A stretch of DNA of 64,000 nucleotides from Erythrobacter sp. JK5 (GTDB taxonomy: Bacteria; Pseudomonadota; Alphaproteobacteria; Sphingomonadales; Sphingomonadaceae): assembly GCF_018205975.1 (NCBI RefSeq), contig NZ_CP073577.1:1178001-1242000 (forward strand), given 5' to 3'. The notes below the pieces were generated by a model. It was not told the DNA's origin, did no database searches, and saw only the letters and a list, made by a program, of their open reading frames with translations. Position 1 is the stretch's first letter; each line of letters opens with the position of its first letter. The translations under genes were made by a program, and so were the position numbers. This document shows positions 54,302 to 63,062 of the stretch, one piece after another.

Positions 54302-56646
54302 GGCAGGCGGATGATCGCGGCGGTGCCGACGCCTTCCTCGCTGGTCAGTTCCAGCTCACCGCCGTGCGCCTCGATCAGCTGGCGGGCGAGCGGAATGCCC
54401 AAACCCTGCCGCCGCTCGATCGCGCCATCCTCGCCCGTGCGCACACCATCGAGCGCGCGCCCGAGCTCATCTTCGGTCATCCCACTGCCGTTGTCGGAAA
54501 TGACGAACTCGGCGGACCAGCGCCCGTCGCCGGGGTTCAGGATTTCCATCAGGATCTTGCCGTCCTGCGGGGTCCCGGCGATCGCGTTGTCCAGCAGTGC
54601 GCCGACGGCGCGGCCCAGCTGGCGCGGGTCGGCTTCGAGCGTGCGCCCTCGCCGCCCCTTGAGATCGAGGGCGAGGCCGGACTCGATGATCGCCTGCTCG
54701 CGCTCGCGCACGACCTTGGTCAGGAACCCGAGCAGGTCGATTTCTTCCTTGTAGATCGGCAGCAGTCCGGCTTCGCTCTGCGACAGGTCGAGCACGTTTT
54801 CGACCTGTTCGGTAAGCCGCGCGACCGATGCCAGGATCGCATCGACATATTCGCCGCCCTGTTCGCCCAGCTCGCCCGCCGCGCCGCCCTTGAGCAGCTC
54901 GGCATATCCGCCGATGGTGGTGAGCGGGGTGCGAAATTCGTAGGACATGTTGGCAAGGAAACGCGCTTTGACCGCGTCGGCCTCCTCGAGCGCGACGGCG
55001 CGATCGCGCAGCGCCTTTTCGGCCTTTTGCGAGTCGGTGATGTCGAGCACCGTGAGCAGCCCGTTGCCATCGGGCAGCGGCACCCCGGCGAATTGCAGCG
55101 TTCGCCCGTCGGCCAGTTCGACCCGCCCGACCTCTTCGTGCCGGTCGAGCGTCGCGGCGCGCACGACCGCACCAATCTGCGCCGCATCGCGGGGGTTCCT
55201 GAGGTTCTGCCCGATCGCCTCGAGCAGCCCGTCGGCGCTGGGATGCGTATCGAGGAATTCGGCAGGCAGACCCCAGGTCCCGGCAAAACTGCGGTTCCAC
55301 AATTGCACCGAACCATCCGGCGCGAATATCGCCAACGCCTCGAACAGGCTGTCGAGCGTCGCGGTGCGAGTCCGCAACAGCGTATCGCGCGTGGCCGACA
55401 GCGCGAGGCTTTCGGTGCGATCCTCGGCGATCATCACCAGACCGCCATCGGGCATCGGCTGCGCGACGATCCGCAGGTGTGTACCACCGGGAAGCGGCCA
55501 CGCCTCTTCCTGGGCCTCGCGCTCGCCGAACCATTCGACATGCTCGGCCCGCCATTCCGGAAAGTCGCGCACTTCGGGGGTTTTGCCGCGCTCGCGCGAA
55601 TCGGCAAGGAATCGCTCGAACGACAGACGCTGCTCGATCATTTCGCCGGTCACGTCGAAGGTGCGGCGAAACGGGCGGTTGGCAAAGGTCAGGCGTTCAT
55701 CCGAATCGAACAGCGCAACCCCGACCGAAAGCTGGTCGAGCATCGCGCGCTGGGCCTCGCGGAAGGCACGGAACTCACGGCGCTCCTGCTGCTGCTCCTC
55801 GATATCGATCGCGTATCCGGCGACCCCCTCGCGGCCGAGCGGCAATTCGCTGACCCTGAGGCTGCGTCGGGACCCGTGCAACGTCGAGGCGACCGTCCGT
55901 TCGGCCTCCTCCTGCGCTTCGAGCGTCGCCCGGGCAATGTCGGCAGGCGTGCGCCCATCTTCGGCTTCGAGCAGTTCGATCTGGTCGGCCACGACCTGTT
56001 CAGCACTGTCGGCACCGACCGCTTCGACATAGGCATGATTGACCAGCTGCAGGCGCATGTCGCGCCCGCGAAACCACATCGGCGTCGGCGCGGCCTCGAT
56101 CAGCCCTACCAGCGCGGCGAAGTCTCCTTCGGCCCGCGCGGCGGCGGCGCGCAGCCGCGATAGCTCGTCCTCGCTTTCGGAAAAATCGAACACCCACACC
56201 AGCGCCGCACCACCGGGCGAAACCTGCGGATCGGCCAGCGCTCCCTGCATTGCCAGACTGCGACTCGATCCCGGAGGGGTCAGCGCCAGCTGGAACGGTG
56301 CCGCGGTCTTTTGCGTTACCCTCACCTTTTCGGTCAGCTCCGCGAGCTGCTGCGCGGACAAGCCGACGCCTTCTCCGCCATCGAGTTCGCTGAGGTATCC
56401 GGGCATCGTTTCGAAACCGAGCCAGCGTGCCAGCCGCTCGGACCCGTCGATCCTCCCATCGACGCGCACCAGCATCGGCACGGCCGGGGCGACGTCGAGC
56501 ATATGCTGCATGCGCTTCTGCGAGGTTTGCAGCGCCTTCATCCGCCGCGCCTTGGCGTTGGCGCGCAACATCGCCAACGCCGCGCCGACCGTCCAGGCGG
56601 CCAGCACGAGGCCGATCAGGGCCAGCGCGGTCGGAGTGAGTTCCAT
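54298..56646 (-). CDS. divL: DivL-like PAS histidine-kinase homologue with Tyr in place of His
   Basis: 782 aa. One N-terminal membrane helix (about 5-27), then several PAS-type modules (about 175-290, 295-415, 430-540), a DHp helix and a C-terminal ATPase domain with GLGIPLARQLIEAHGG. The phosphoacceptor region reads NMSYEFRTPL, so Y569 (codon 54940-54942) replaces the usual histidine. This is the defining feature of DivL, which in Caulobacter acts with CckA and DivK to control CtrA. The gene starts the tsaE-amgK-murU-addBA chain. The ortholog call is by this residue and architecture. Confidence 0.85.
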   Translation of the reverse strand: MELTPTALALIGLVLAAWTVGAALAMLRANAKARRMKALQTSQKRMQHMLDVAPAVPMLVRVDGRIDGSERLARWLGFETMPGYLSELDGGEGVGLSAQQLAELTEKVRVTQKTAAPFQLALTPPGSSRSLAMQGALADPQVSPGGAALVWVFDFSESEDELSRLRAAAARAEGDFAALVGLIEAAPTPMWFRGRDMRLQLVNHAYVEAVGADSAEQVVADQIELLEAEDGRTPADIARATLEAQEEAERTVASTLHGSRRSLRVSELPLGREGVAGYAIDIEEQQQERREFRAFREAQRAMLDQLSVGVALFDSDERLTFANRPFRRTFDVTGEMIEQRLSFERFLADSRERGKTPEVRDFPEWRAEHVEWFGEREAQEEAWPLPGGTHLRIVAQPMPDGGLVMIAEDRTESLALSATRDTLLRTRTATLDSLFEALAIFAPDGSVQLWNRSFAGTWGLPAEFLDTHPSADGLLEAIGQNLRNPRDAAQIGAVVRAATLDRHEEVGRVELADGRTLQFAGVPLPDGNGLLTVLDITDSQKAEKALRDRAVALEEADAVKARFLANMSYEFRTPLTTIGGYAELLKGGAAGELGEQGGEYVDAILASVARLTEQVENVLDLSQSEAGLLPIYKEEIDLLGFLTKVVREREQAIIESGLALDLKGRRGRTLEADPRQLGRAVGALLDNAIAGTPQDGKILMEILNPGDGRWSAEFVISDNGSGMTEDELGRALDGVRTGEDGAIERRQGLGIPLARQLIEAHGGELELTSEEGVGTAAIIRLP

Positions 56647-56695
56647 GCACCACCAGCTATGCCGCGGACTGTCGCGATGCAACGGCCCGCAAAGA

Positions 56696-56723
56696 GAAAG
56701 CCCCCGCAGATGCGAGGGCTTTC
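56696..56723 (-). terminator. terminator of ahcY
   Basis: GAAAGCCC/GGGCTTTC stem, about 48 nt after the ahcY stop, in the gap before divL; on the minus strand a TCTTT stretch follows. Confidence 0.7.
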
Positions 56724-56770
56724 AGGTGATTGGAGCGAGCGGCGCCCGCGTTCGCGGGAACCGAAACCGA

Positions 56771-58189
56771 TCAGTAGCGGTAATGATCCGGCTTGAACGG
56801 CCCTTCCTGCGGCACGCCGATATAGTCGGCCTGCTTCCGCGAAAGCTGGGTCAGCTGGACGCCGAGCTTGTCGAGGTGGAGCGCGGCGACCTTTTCGTCG
56901 AGGTGCTTGGGCAGGACATAGACGTCATTCTCGTACTCGTCCGACTTGGTGAACAGTTCGATCTGGGCGAGCGTCTGGTTGGTGAAGCTGGCGCTCATGA
57001 CGAAGCTCGGGTGGCCGGTGGCGCAGCCGAGGTTGACCAGGCGACCCTTGGCAAGGATCAGCAGGTTCTTGCCATCGGGCAATGTCACCATGTCGGTGCC
57101 TTCCTTGATTTCCTTCCAGTCGTAATTGTCGAGCGCGGAAATCTGGATCTCGCTGTCGAAGTGGCCGATGTTGCACACGATCGCCATGTTTTTCATGTTC
57201 TTCATGTGCTCGCCGGTGATCACGTCTTCGTTGCCGGTCGCGGTGACGAAGATGTCGGCGCGCTTGCACGCTTCTTCCATCGAGACGACCTCAAAGCCGT
57301 CCATCGCCGCCTGCAACGCGCAGATCGGGTCGATTTCGGTGACCATGACGCGCGCGCCGCCGTCGCGCAGCGACGCTGCCGAGCCTTTGCCGACGTCGCC
57401 GTAACCAGCGACGCAGGCAACCTTGCCGGCCAGCATGACGTCGGTCGCGCGGCGTATCGCATCGACCAGCGATTCCTTGCAGCCATACAGGTTGTCGAAC
57501 TTCGACTTGGTCACGCTGTCGTTCACGTTGATCGCCGGGAACGGCAGCTTGCCCTGCTTGGCGATCTGGTAAAGGCGCATGACGCCGGTGGTGGTCTCTT
57601 CCGACACGCCCTTGATCGCCTTGACCGAACGGGTGAGATAACCCGGCTTCGCGGCGACATAGGCCTTCAGCGCGCGCTGGAATTCGATTTCCTCGGCATT
57701 GGCCGGGGCCGGCATTTCCTCGCCCGCTTCGATGCGGGCGCCCCACAGCGCGAACATCGTGGCATCGCCACCATCGTCGAGGATCATGTTGGCGGTCTGA
57801 TCGGGATCGGACTCGGTCGCCCAATCGAAGATGCGGCCGACATAGTCCCAATAATCGGCCAGCGTTTCCCCCTTGATCGCGAACACCGGGATGCCCTGAT
57901 CCGCGATGGCAGCGGCGGCATGGTCCTGGGTCGAGAAGATGTTGCAGGTGGCCCAGCGCACGTCTGCGCCGAGCGCGACGAGCGTCTCGATCAGCACCGC
58001 GGTCTGGATCGTCATGTGCAGCGATCCGGTGATCCGCGCGCCTTTCAGCGGCTGCGCAGCGCCGTATTCCTCGCGCAGGGCCATCAGGCCCGGCATTTCG
58101 GTTTCGGCGATGGCGATCTCGTCGCGACCATATTGCGCGAGACCGATGTCCTTGATGATATATTCGTGTTCGAGAGCTGCGGTGGCCAC
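56771..58189 (-). CDS. ahcY: S-adenosylhomocysteinase
   Basis: 472 aa. Cleaves SAH to adenosine and homocysteine, with NAD bound at [19 protein letters not shown]. Catalytic segments [14 protein letters not shown] and [10 protein letters not shown] are present, and the C-terminus ends in KPDHYRY as in all members. The start is a GTG at 58189 because a strong AGGAGG precedes it; the frame extends to 58264 without similarity. A palindromic operator lies 80 nt upstream. Confidence 0.97.
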   Translation of the reverse strand: MATAALEHEYIIKDIGLAQYGRDEIAIAETEMPGLMALREEYGAAQPLKGARITGSLHMTIQTAVLIETLVALGADVRWATCNIFSTQDHAAAAIADQGIPVFAIKGETLADYWDYVGRIFDWATESDPDQTANMILDDGGDATMFALWGARIEAGEEMPAPANAEEIEFQRALKAYVAAKPGYLTRSVKAIKGVSEETTTGVMRLYQIAKQGKLPFPAINVNDSVTKSKFDNLYGCKESLVDAIRRATDVMLAGKVACVAGYGDVGKGSAASLRDGGARVMVTEIDPICALQAAMDGFEVVSMEEACKRADIFVTATGNEDVITGEHMKNMKNMAIVCNIGHFDSEIQISALDNYDWKEIKEGTDMVTLPDGKNLLILAKGRLVNLGCATGHPSFVMSASFTNQTLAQIELFTKSDEYENDVYVLPKHLDEKVAALHLDKLGVQLTQLSRKQADYIGVPQEGPFKPDHYRY

Positions 58190-58268
58190 GGGGTTGTCCT
58201 CCTGCCTGTGAAATCGGGGTATGCGAAAGTCTGCGCATGGCCCTAGCGTCCGGGGCCTGCCCAAGCAA

Positions 58269-58288
58269 ATATAAAGTTATCTTTATAT
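58269..58288. promoter_or_regulatory. ATATAAAG-N4-CTTTATAT operator upstream of ahcY
   Basis: Two perfect 8-bp half-sites around a 4-nt centre, AT-rich in a GC-rich region. The shape fits a dimeric ArsR-type repressor such as the SAH-responsive regulators of methionine-cycle genes. Its position between ahcY and the peroxiredoxin gene means it could act on either. Confidence 0.6.
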
Positions 58289-58363
58289 GTGTAATTGTTG
58301 CCGCATCGCCAACAGCCTATATATCGGACCCGGCGACATGATTTTGCGAAAGGAAATTACGCG

Positions 58364-58843
58364 ATGACGATTTCGGTGGGTGACAAGCTGCCCGATGTGA
58401 CCATGGTGAAAGCGACCGCTGAGGGTCCGCAACAGGTCCAGTCGGGCGAATACTTCGCGGGCAAGAAGGTGGCGCTTTTCTCGGTCCCCGGCGCGTTCAC
58501 GCCGACCTGCTCGGCCAAGCATCTGCCGGGCTTCGTGGAGAAGGCGGACGAGCTGAAGGCCAAGGGCGTCGACGAGATCGTCGGCACTGCCGTCAACGAT
58601 GCCTTCGTGATGGGGGCCTGGAACGAGGCAGCCGGATCGGACGACATCACGATGCTCGCCGATGGCAATGCCGATTTCGCTGAGGCGGTGGGCCTGACGA
58701 TGGACGGCTCGGGCTTCGGCATGGGCAAGCGCGGGCAGCGTTTTTCGATGGTGGTGAACGATGGGGTTGTCGAACAGCTCAACGTGGAAGAGCCAGGCGA
58801 TTTCCGCGTCTCCAGCGCGGAGCACATGCTCGGGCAGCTGTAG
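58364..58843 (+). CDS. peroxiredoxin (Prx5-type)
   Basis: 159 aa. Peroxidatic cysteine C49 in PGAFTPTCSAKHLPGF, the family signature of the Prx5 group; no clear resolving cysteine elsewhere, so it may use external thiols. Start ATG at 58364 with AAGGAA upstream. It reduces hydroperoxides in the cytoplasm. Convergent with the DUF6544 gene across a hairpin terminator. Confidence 0.94.
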   Translation: MTISVGDKLPDVTMVKATAEGPQQVQSGEYFAGKKVALFSVPGAFTPTCSAKHLPGFVEKADELKAKGVDEIVGTAVNDAFVMGAWNEAAGSDDITMLADGNADFAEAVGLTMDGSGFGMGKRGQRFSMVVNDGVVEQLNVEEPGDFRVSSAEHMLGQL

Positions 58844-58865
58844 ACCTCACCCCATGCAAAACGAG

Positions 58866-58894
58866 AAGGGCGCCCGATCGCGGCGCCCTTTTTC
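58866..58894. terminator. bidirectional terminator between peroxiredoxin and DUF6544 genes
   Basis: AAGGGCGCC/GGCGCCCTT hairpin followed by TTTTC on the plus strand, 23 nt after the peroxiredoxin stop. It lies between two convergent genes. Confidence 0.85.
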
Positions 58895-58916
58895 GATTCA
58901 GCTAGGCCTGCGCCGA

Positions 58917-59756
58917 TCAGGCTTTCGGGAACCGGACCGCTGTCACCTTGGCCTTGAAGAACGCAAAATAGTCGTCGGAGCCAAAGAAATTCCCGGCTTC
59001 GACTCTTGTCGGCAGGGTGAATCCGTCGAACTGTTCGAATTCCGAGAGGTATCCGCCGAACCGCTGGATGCGGTAGGTCTTTTCGGGATTGGCATCGCTC
59101 CAGCGATCGAATTCGACCCGGATCGGGCGACCGTCACGGGCGATGAAGATGTCGACCGACTGGCTGAGCCCGTCGTGGTCGACCGTGACCCGGGCGCAAT
59201 CGTCCGCCACCGCTTTCCAGGAGACGCCGGGGCCGGGAAGAAACGCGGCGGGAGTCCAGAATGCGGCTTCGGCCACATATCGTCCGAAGGCGGCGCGGCG
59301 ATGATCCAGCGTTCCACCCAGGCGAGCGACCGGGATCACGCCCGCGAGCCAGAAGCGGGTCCAGCTCGCGCTGTCGGACCCGGACATTCTGAAGGCTCCG
59401 CGTCCGGCGCGCATCTTCCAGACGAACCCGTGCGGTGCGGCCAGAACCTGAGTCGCCTCCATGTCGAGATAGTTGGGACTGCTGTTGTCCCCCATCCCGA
59501 ATTCGCCCTCCATTTCCAGCTCGGCGACACGCCAGGTCGGTGTTCCTTCGGCAATCAGGTATGCGAAATACCGCCGCGCGGGCTCGGGTAGGTCGGCGAC
59601 ACTATCGAGCGCGAACGGCGGCGGATCGGACGGCTGCATCGCCGCGAGCCGCGCCATCTCGTTGAGGTCGTCGCGCGTATCGTTCGCGCGCCACTTCACG
59701 AGCCCTCCGATCGAAGCGGCAGCCGCGACACCGAAGAATGGAACAAACCAGGCCAT
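58917..59756 (-). CDS. DUF6544 family protein
   Basis: 279 aa. The N-terminal helix (MAWFVPFFGVAAAASIGGLV) looks like an uncleaved anchor. The rest is strand-rich with LPEPARRYFAYLI, WKMRAGRGAFRMSGSDS and the C-terminal FGGYLSEFEQFDGFTLPTRVEAG, the lipocalin-like pattern of this family. The function is unknown. Its promoter shares an intergenic region with an FNR box. Confidence 0.8.
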   Translation of the reverse strand: MAWFVPFFGVAAAASIGGLVKWRANDTRDDLNEMARLAAMQPSDPPPFALDSVADLPEPARRYFAYLIAEGTPTWRVAELEMEGEFGMGDNSSPNYLDMEATQVLAAPHGFVWKMRAGRGAFRMSGSDSASWTRFWLAGVIPVARLGGTLDHRRAAFGRYVAEAAFWTPAAFLPGPGVSWKAVADDCARVTVDHDGLSQSVDIFIARDGRPIRVEFDRWSDANPEKTYRIQRFGGYLSEFEQFDGFTLPTRVEAGNFFGSDDYFAFFKAKVTAVRFPKA

Positions 59757-59834
59757 GGCGATCGATCCTTGCTTATCGGTAACGAATGGCGATTCGACGT
59801 GCCTTCCCAATACGCGGGCGGTGCAAGCGGATGT

Positions 59835-59848
59835 TTGATGCGGATCAA
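59835..59848. promoter_or_regulatory. FNR/FixK-type box (TTGAT-N4-ATCAA)
   Basis: Perfect TTGATGCGGATCAA, 95 nt before the nitroreductase ATG and 79 nt before the divergent DUF6544 start. Matches the consensus of FNR, FixK and DNR regulators. Confidence 0.75.
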
Positions 59849-59942
59849 TTAGCTCCATCCGAAAAATGAATATTCTGAAGCGCGTCGCAGAGGCTCTCGC
59901 GGTTTCGGCGAACACGAAAGAACGCACCGACACGGAGCAGAT

Positions 59943-61037
59943 ATGGCCTGGTCTCGACGTCAGTTCCTTGCCGCGAGCGGCGCGGCGACCACCCTGGCGA
60001 CCGTCGGTGGATGCACCGGACGCGGCATGGCGACTTACGATGCGGTATCCTCTGCATTGCGTGCCGAATTGCCGACCGAACCACGCCTGCAGGACCTGAT
60101 CCGGTTCGCGACGCTTGCTCCCAATTCGCACAACACCCAGCCCTGGAAATTCCGTCCGGGCCACCGCGCCGTCGAGATACTTCCCGACCTCGCGCGCGCC
60201 TGTCCCGCGACGGATCCAGACGATCACCACGTATTCGTGACGCTCGGCTGTGCTGCGGAAAACCTCTTGATCGCCGGCAACGCAAGCGGGATGCCGGGCG
60301 AAATCGTCGTGAGACCGGCCCGCGAGAAATCCTCGATCGAAGTGGCGCTGGGCACTGGACAATCCAGCGACAGGGAATTGTGCGATGCCATTGCGTTGCG
60401 GCAATCGACCCGCTCGGAGTACGATTCTCAACCGCTCTCGCTGGAAGAGCTTCGGCTGCTCGAAGACGCGGCCGCTATGCCCGGTGTGCACACCATCTTC
60501 ATTACCGACCGGACGAGGCTGGATGGGCTGCTCGCATATGTAATCGAGGCGAACAGCCTGCAATGCGACGACCCGGCTTTCGTCGAAGAGTTGAGGGACT
60601 GGATTCGGTTCAATCCCGAAGTTGCTCTGGATACGCGCGACGGGCTGTTTACCGCCTGCTCAGGCAACCCGACCTTCCCGACCTGGATGGGTCGTTTCAT
60701 GTTCGACCGGTTCTTTTCAAAAGAGGCCGAAAATGAAAAGTATGCCAGCCACCTCAACACCTCCGCCGGGGCGGTGATTTTCGTCGCCGATGTGGAGGCA
60801 CAGGAAGGCTGGATCGCAGTCGGCAGGAGCTTCCAGCGGTTCGCGCTTCAGGCCACGGCTCTCGGCATTTGCCATGCGCATCTCAACATGCCGATCGAAG
60901 TCGCAGCCGTCCGCCCGCAATTCGCGAATTGGCTGGGGATCGAGGGCAAGCGGCCCGATCTCGTCATTCGGTTCGGAAAGGCTTCGCCGATGCCGACGTC
61001 TTTACGCAGGCCCGCCGAAGCCGTCATGTTCGCCTGA
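59943..61037 (+). CDS. Acg-family nitroreductase-like protein with Tat signal
   Basis: 364 aa. Twin-arginine motif SRRQFLA at the start and a possible lipobox VGGC (C24). The rest has LAPNSHNTQPWKF and RQSTRSEYDSQPLS, hallmarks of Acg/Rv3131-type flavin-fold proteins. In mycobacteria such proteins are hypoxia-induced and may sequester FMN; a catalytic role is uncertain. The FNR box upstream agrees with low-oxygen induction. Convergent with folE, 13 nt apart. Confidence 0.87.
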   Translation: MAWSRRQFLAASGAATTLATVGGCTGRGMATYDAVSSALRAELPTEPRLQDLIRFATLAPNSHNTQPWKFRPGHRAVEILPDLARACPATDPDDHHVFVTLGCAAENLLIAGNASGMPGEIVVRPAREKSSIEVALGTGQSSDRELCDAIALRQSTRSEYDSQPLSLEELRLLEDAAAMPGVHTIFITDRTRLDGLLAYVIEANSLQCDDPAFVEELRDWIRFNPEVALDTRDGLFTACSGNPTFPTWMGRFMFDRFFSKEAENEKYASHLNTSAGAVIFVADVEAQEGWIAVGRSFQRFALQATALGICHAHLNMPIEVAAVRPQFANWLGIEGKRPDLVIRFGKASPMPTSLRRPAEAVMFA

Positions 61038-61050
61038 CGCGGCTTGGCTG

Positions 61051-61677
61051 TCAGCCGAAGCCCATCAGGGCCATCACTTCCTTGCGGCTGCGATGGTCTT
61101 CGAGGAAGCATCCCAGCATGCGGCTGGTTGTCATCTCGACGCCATGCGTCTTGACCCCGCGACCGGTCATACAGCCGTGCTGCGCCTCGATCACGACAGC
61201 GACGCCCTGCGGCTCGAGATGGTCCCAGATGCATTGTGCCACCTCTGCGGTGAGACGCTCCTGGATTTGAAGCCGCCGCGCAAAGCCGTGCAGCACGCGC
61301 GCGAGCTTCGAAATCCCGACGACCTTCTTGTCCGGCAGGTAAGCGACATGCGCCTTGCCGGTGATCGGGGCCATGTGGTGTTCGCAGTGCGACTGGAACG
61401 GGATGTCCTTGAGCAACACGATCTCGTCGTAGCCGCCGACTTCCTCGAACACACGGCTGAGGTGGATCGCGGGATCCTCCTGATAGCCTTCGCAATATTC
61501 GAGCCACGCGCGGCCCACGCGCTTGGGTGTATCGATCAGCCCTTCGCGTTCCGGATCGTCTCCGGCCCAGCGCAACAGAGTGCGGATGGCCTCCTGGACC
61601 TCCTCGGGAACATCGGGCTTGTTCAAGGGATTCTCGGGATCGAATTCGTCGTGATCATGGACATGCATGTAGTTCAT
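61051..61677 (-). CDS. folE: GTP cyclohydrolase I (FolE)
   Basis: 208 aa. Zinc ligands C98 and H101 in SHCEHHMAP and C169 in HGCMTGRG; the family's GVKTHGVEMTTSRMLG segment is complete. First step of tetrahydrofolate/pterin synthesis. The first ATG at 61677 is given; M4 is an alternative. The 153-nt gap to the hemerythrin gene shows no clear gene. Confidence 0.96.
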   Translation of the reverse strand: MNYMHVHDHDEFDPENPLNKPDVPEEVQEAIRTLLRWAGDDPEREGLIDTPKRVGRAWLEYCEGYQEDPAIHLSRVFEEVGGYDEIVLLKDIPFQSHCEHHMAPITGKAHVAYLPDKKVVGISKLARVLHGFARRLQIQERLTAEVAQCIWDHLEPQGVAVVIEAQHGCMTGRGVKTHGVEMTTSRMLGCFLEDHRSRKEVMALMGFG

Positions 61678-61830
61678 AGCTTGCAGGCTTCCTTTGGCAA
61701 CCGGCGGCCCGGCGCGTGGCCTTGCCCGATGTAATAATGATCCCGGAGGTAATACCGATCAGAACGCCAAGGGTTCCGCCACTTGCAAAGGTCGCAAGTG
61801 CCGGAACCGGCAGGCGTTTCGATCCGTGTG

Positions 61831-62322
61831 CTATTCCTTGGCGTCCTCAGCCGCTTCCGGCGTCACTTCCGCCTCGTCCTTCTCGACGGCTTTTCGCTCT
61901 TCGAAGACCTTCACCATTTCCTTGTCGCGCGCGCCATCGATTTTCTCGGCGAAATCGGGAAAGTGATCGTCCTCTTCCTCGGTGATATGGTGGCGATAGC
62001 GCTCGTCGAGCTGCTTGAATTTCTGCAGCCAGCCGGGCGAACTCATGTCGGTGGCAGCCAGGTCGTTGAGCATCTCGTCGATTTCATGATGTTCCGCGAC
62101 CGAATGCCGCGTTTCTTCGGTGACTTCCGGTTCGGCGAGCATTTCCGAGTACACGGCCTGCTCTTCGGCTGCGGCGTGGCTTTTCAGCTCCTTGGTCAGC
62201 TGAATGAACAATTCGCGGCGACGTTCACTGTCGCCGGTGGTTTGCGCGATGTCATCGAGCAACTTGCGCTGTCGGTCGTGGTCGTTGCGAAGATGTTCGA
62301 GCACTTGGGGTTGGTCGGTCAT
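61831..62322 (-). CDS. hemerythrin-domain protein
   Basis: 163 aa. Diiron ligand candidates are H in EHLRNDHDRQ, H-E in SHAAAEEQ and HHEIDEML, and H in RYRHHITEEEDDHFPDF, forming the four-helix HHE fold. The C-terminal 25 residues are acidic and disordered. Binds O2 or NO, or handles iron stress. The ATG at 62322 has AAAGGAG upstream. The next genes up and down are not obviously related. Confidence 0.88.
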   Translation of the reverse strand: MTDQPQVLEHLRNDHDRQRKLLDDIAQTTGDSERRRELFIQLTKELKSHAAAEEQAVYSEMLAEPEVTEETRHSVAEHHEIDEMLNDLAATDMSSPGWLQKFKQLDERYRHHITEEEDDHFPDFAEKIDGARDKEMVKVFEERKAVEKDEAEVTPEAAEDAKE

Positions 62323-62408
62323 GATTGCTCCTTTGATGGGTTTGGTGAATCAATGGAGAAGACGCGGCTCGGTTCCGGACTGTTGCGCTGCGCACGACAG
62401 TTCCCCAC

Positions 62409-62819
62409 ATGAAAGCGATGTACGGTTTCTCCCGCAGCCCGTCGCCGGACGAGTTCGACCGCGTCGCGCGTGCCGTGCTGTCGCGGCTGCCGCAGGAATT
62501 CCGCGACAAGCTGGGCGATGTCGTGCTCAAGATCGCGGAGTTCGCGACCGCCGAACAGCTTGCATCCGTCGGGATCGATAGCCGCTGGAACCTTTCGGGC
62601 CTCTACGAAGGAACGCCGCTGACCGAACAATCGGTATGGCAGGCATCGGAGATGCCGCCCGTCATCAGTCTGTTTCGCCAGCCGTTGCTGCTGGAAATGC
62701 GCGACACCGGCGTCGGGTTCGAGGAGCTGGTTCGGCATGTGGTGATCCACGAGGCCGGGCATCACTTCGGATTCTCCGACGACGACATGCACTGGCTGGA
62801 AGACAGCGTCGAAGACTAG
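62409..62819 (+). CDS. zincin-like metallopeptidase family protein (PF06262-type)
   Basis: 136 aa. The HExxH motif is HEAGHH (H114, E115, H118), followed by DDDMHWLED, the usual third-ligand region of this family. Small, cytoplasmic, no signal. The N-terminus (MKAMYGFSRSPSPDEFDRVA) gives two possible ATGs three codons apart. Peptidase activity is presumed, not shown. Confidence 0.88.
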   Translation: MKAMYGFSRSPSPDEFDRVARAVLSRLPQEFRDKLGDVVLKIAEFATAEQLASVGIDSRWNLSGLYEGTPLTEQSVWQASEMPPVISLFRQPLLLEMRDTGVGFEELVRHVVIHEAGHHFGFSDDDMHWLEDSVED

Positions 62820-62883
62820 GGCCTGCGGCAGGATTGCCCGCGCCGGGTCTCCTGAATCCCTTTCCTGTCCTTGACCCTACCAA

Positions 62884-62914
62884 AAAAGGGACCGCCCAGC
62901 GGGCAGTCCCTTTC
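62884..62914 (-). terminator. intrinsic terminator of tRNA-Arg
   Basis: Minus strand: AAGGGAC-T-GCCC, loop, GGGC-G-GTCCC, then TTTTTTGG. A strong hairpin with a six-T tail, just after the tRNA 3' end. Confidence 0.9.
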
Positions 62915-62915
62915 T

Positions 62916-62992
62916 TGGCGCGCCAGGAAGGATTCGAACCTCCGACCGCCTGATTCGTAGTCAGGTACTCTATCCAGCTGAGCTACTGGCGC
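62916..62992 (-). tRNA. tRNA-Arg (ACG)
   Basis: Acceptor GCGCCAG/CTGGCGC, discriminator G and encoded CCA; anticodon loop CTACGAA gives ACG. 77 nt, promoter and terminator both visible. Confidence 0.97.
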
Positions 62993-63005
62993 GCGAGAGA
63001 CGCGG

Positions 63006-63034
63006 CACATAAGGTGGCACGCACGGCTTGGCAA
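63006..63034 (-). promoter_or_regulatory. promoter of tRNA-Arg
   Basis: Minus strand TTGCCA, 17 nt, TATGTG, 14 nt before the tRNA 5' end. Confidence 0.55.
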
Positions 63035-63062
63035 CCTCTGATTTGGAGCCTTCCGGTGAGGA

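Noticed and set aside
58190..58268. SAH or SAM riboswitch in the ahcY leader
   Set aside because: I find no matching conserved core or pseudoknot arrangement; the palindromic operator explains regulation better.
59866..60099. 77-codon frame before and over the start of the nitroreductase gene
   Set aside because: Overlaps the Tat signal sequence in another frame and turns Arg/Pro-rich; no family pattern.
61680..61830. Minus-strand hydrophobic segment (LATFASGGTLGVLIGITSGII) between hemerythrin and folE
   Set aside because: It looks somewhat like a membrane helix, but no ATG, GTG or TTG start is in frame and it runs into folE. It could be a decayed gene; evidence is too thin.
62330..62355. 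TTGAT...ATCAA pair upstream of the hemerythrin gene
   Set aside because: The spacer is 11 nt instead of 4, so it is not an FNR-type site.
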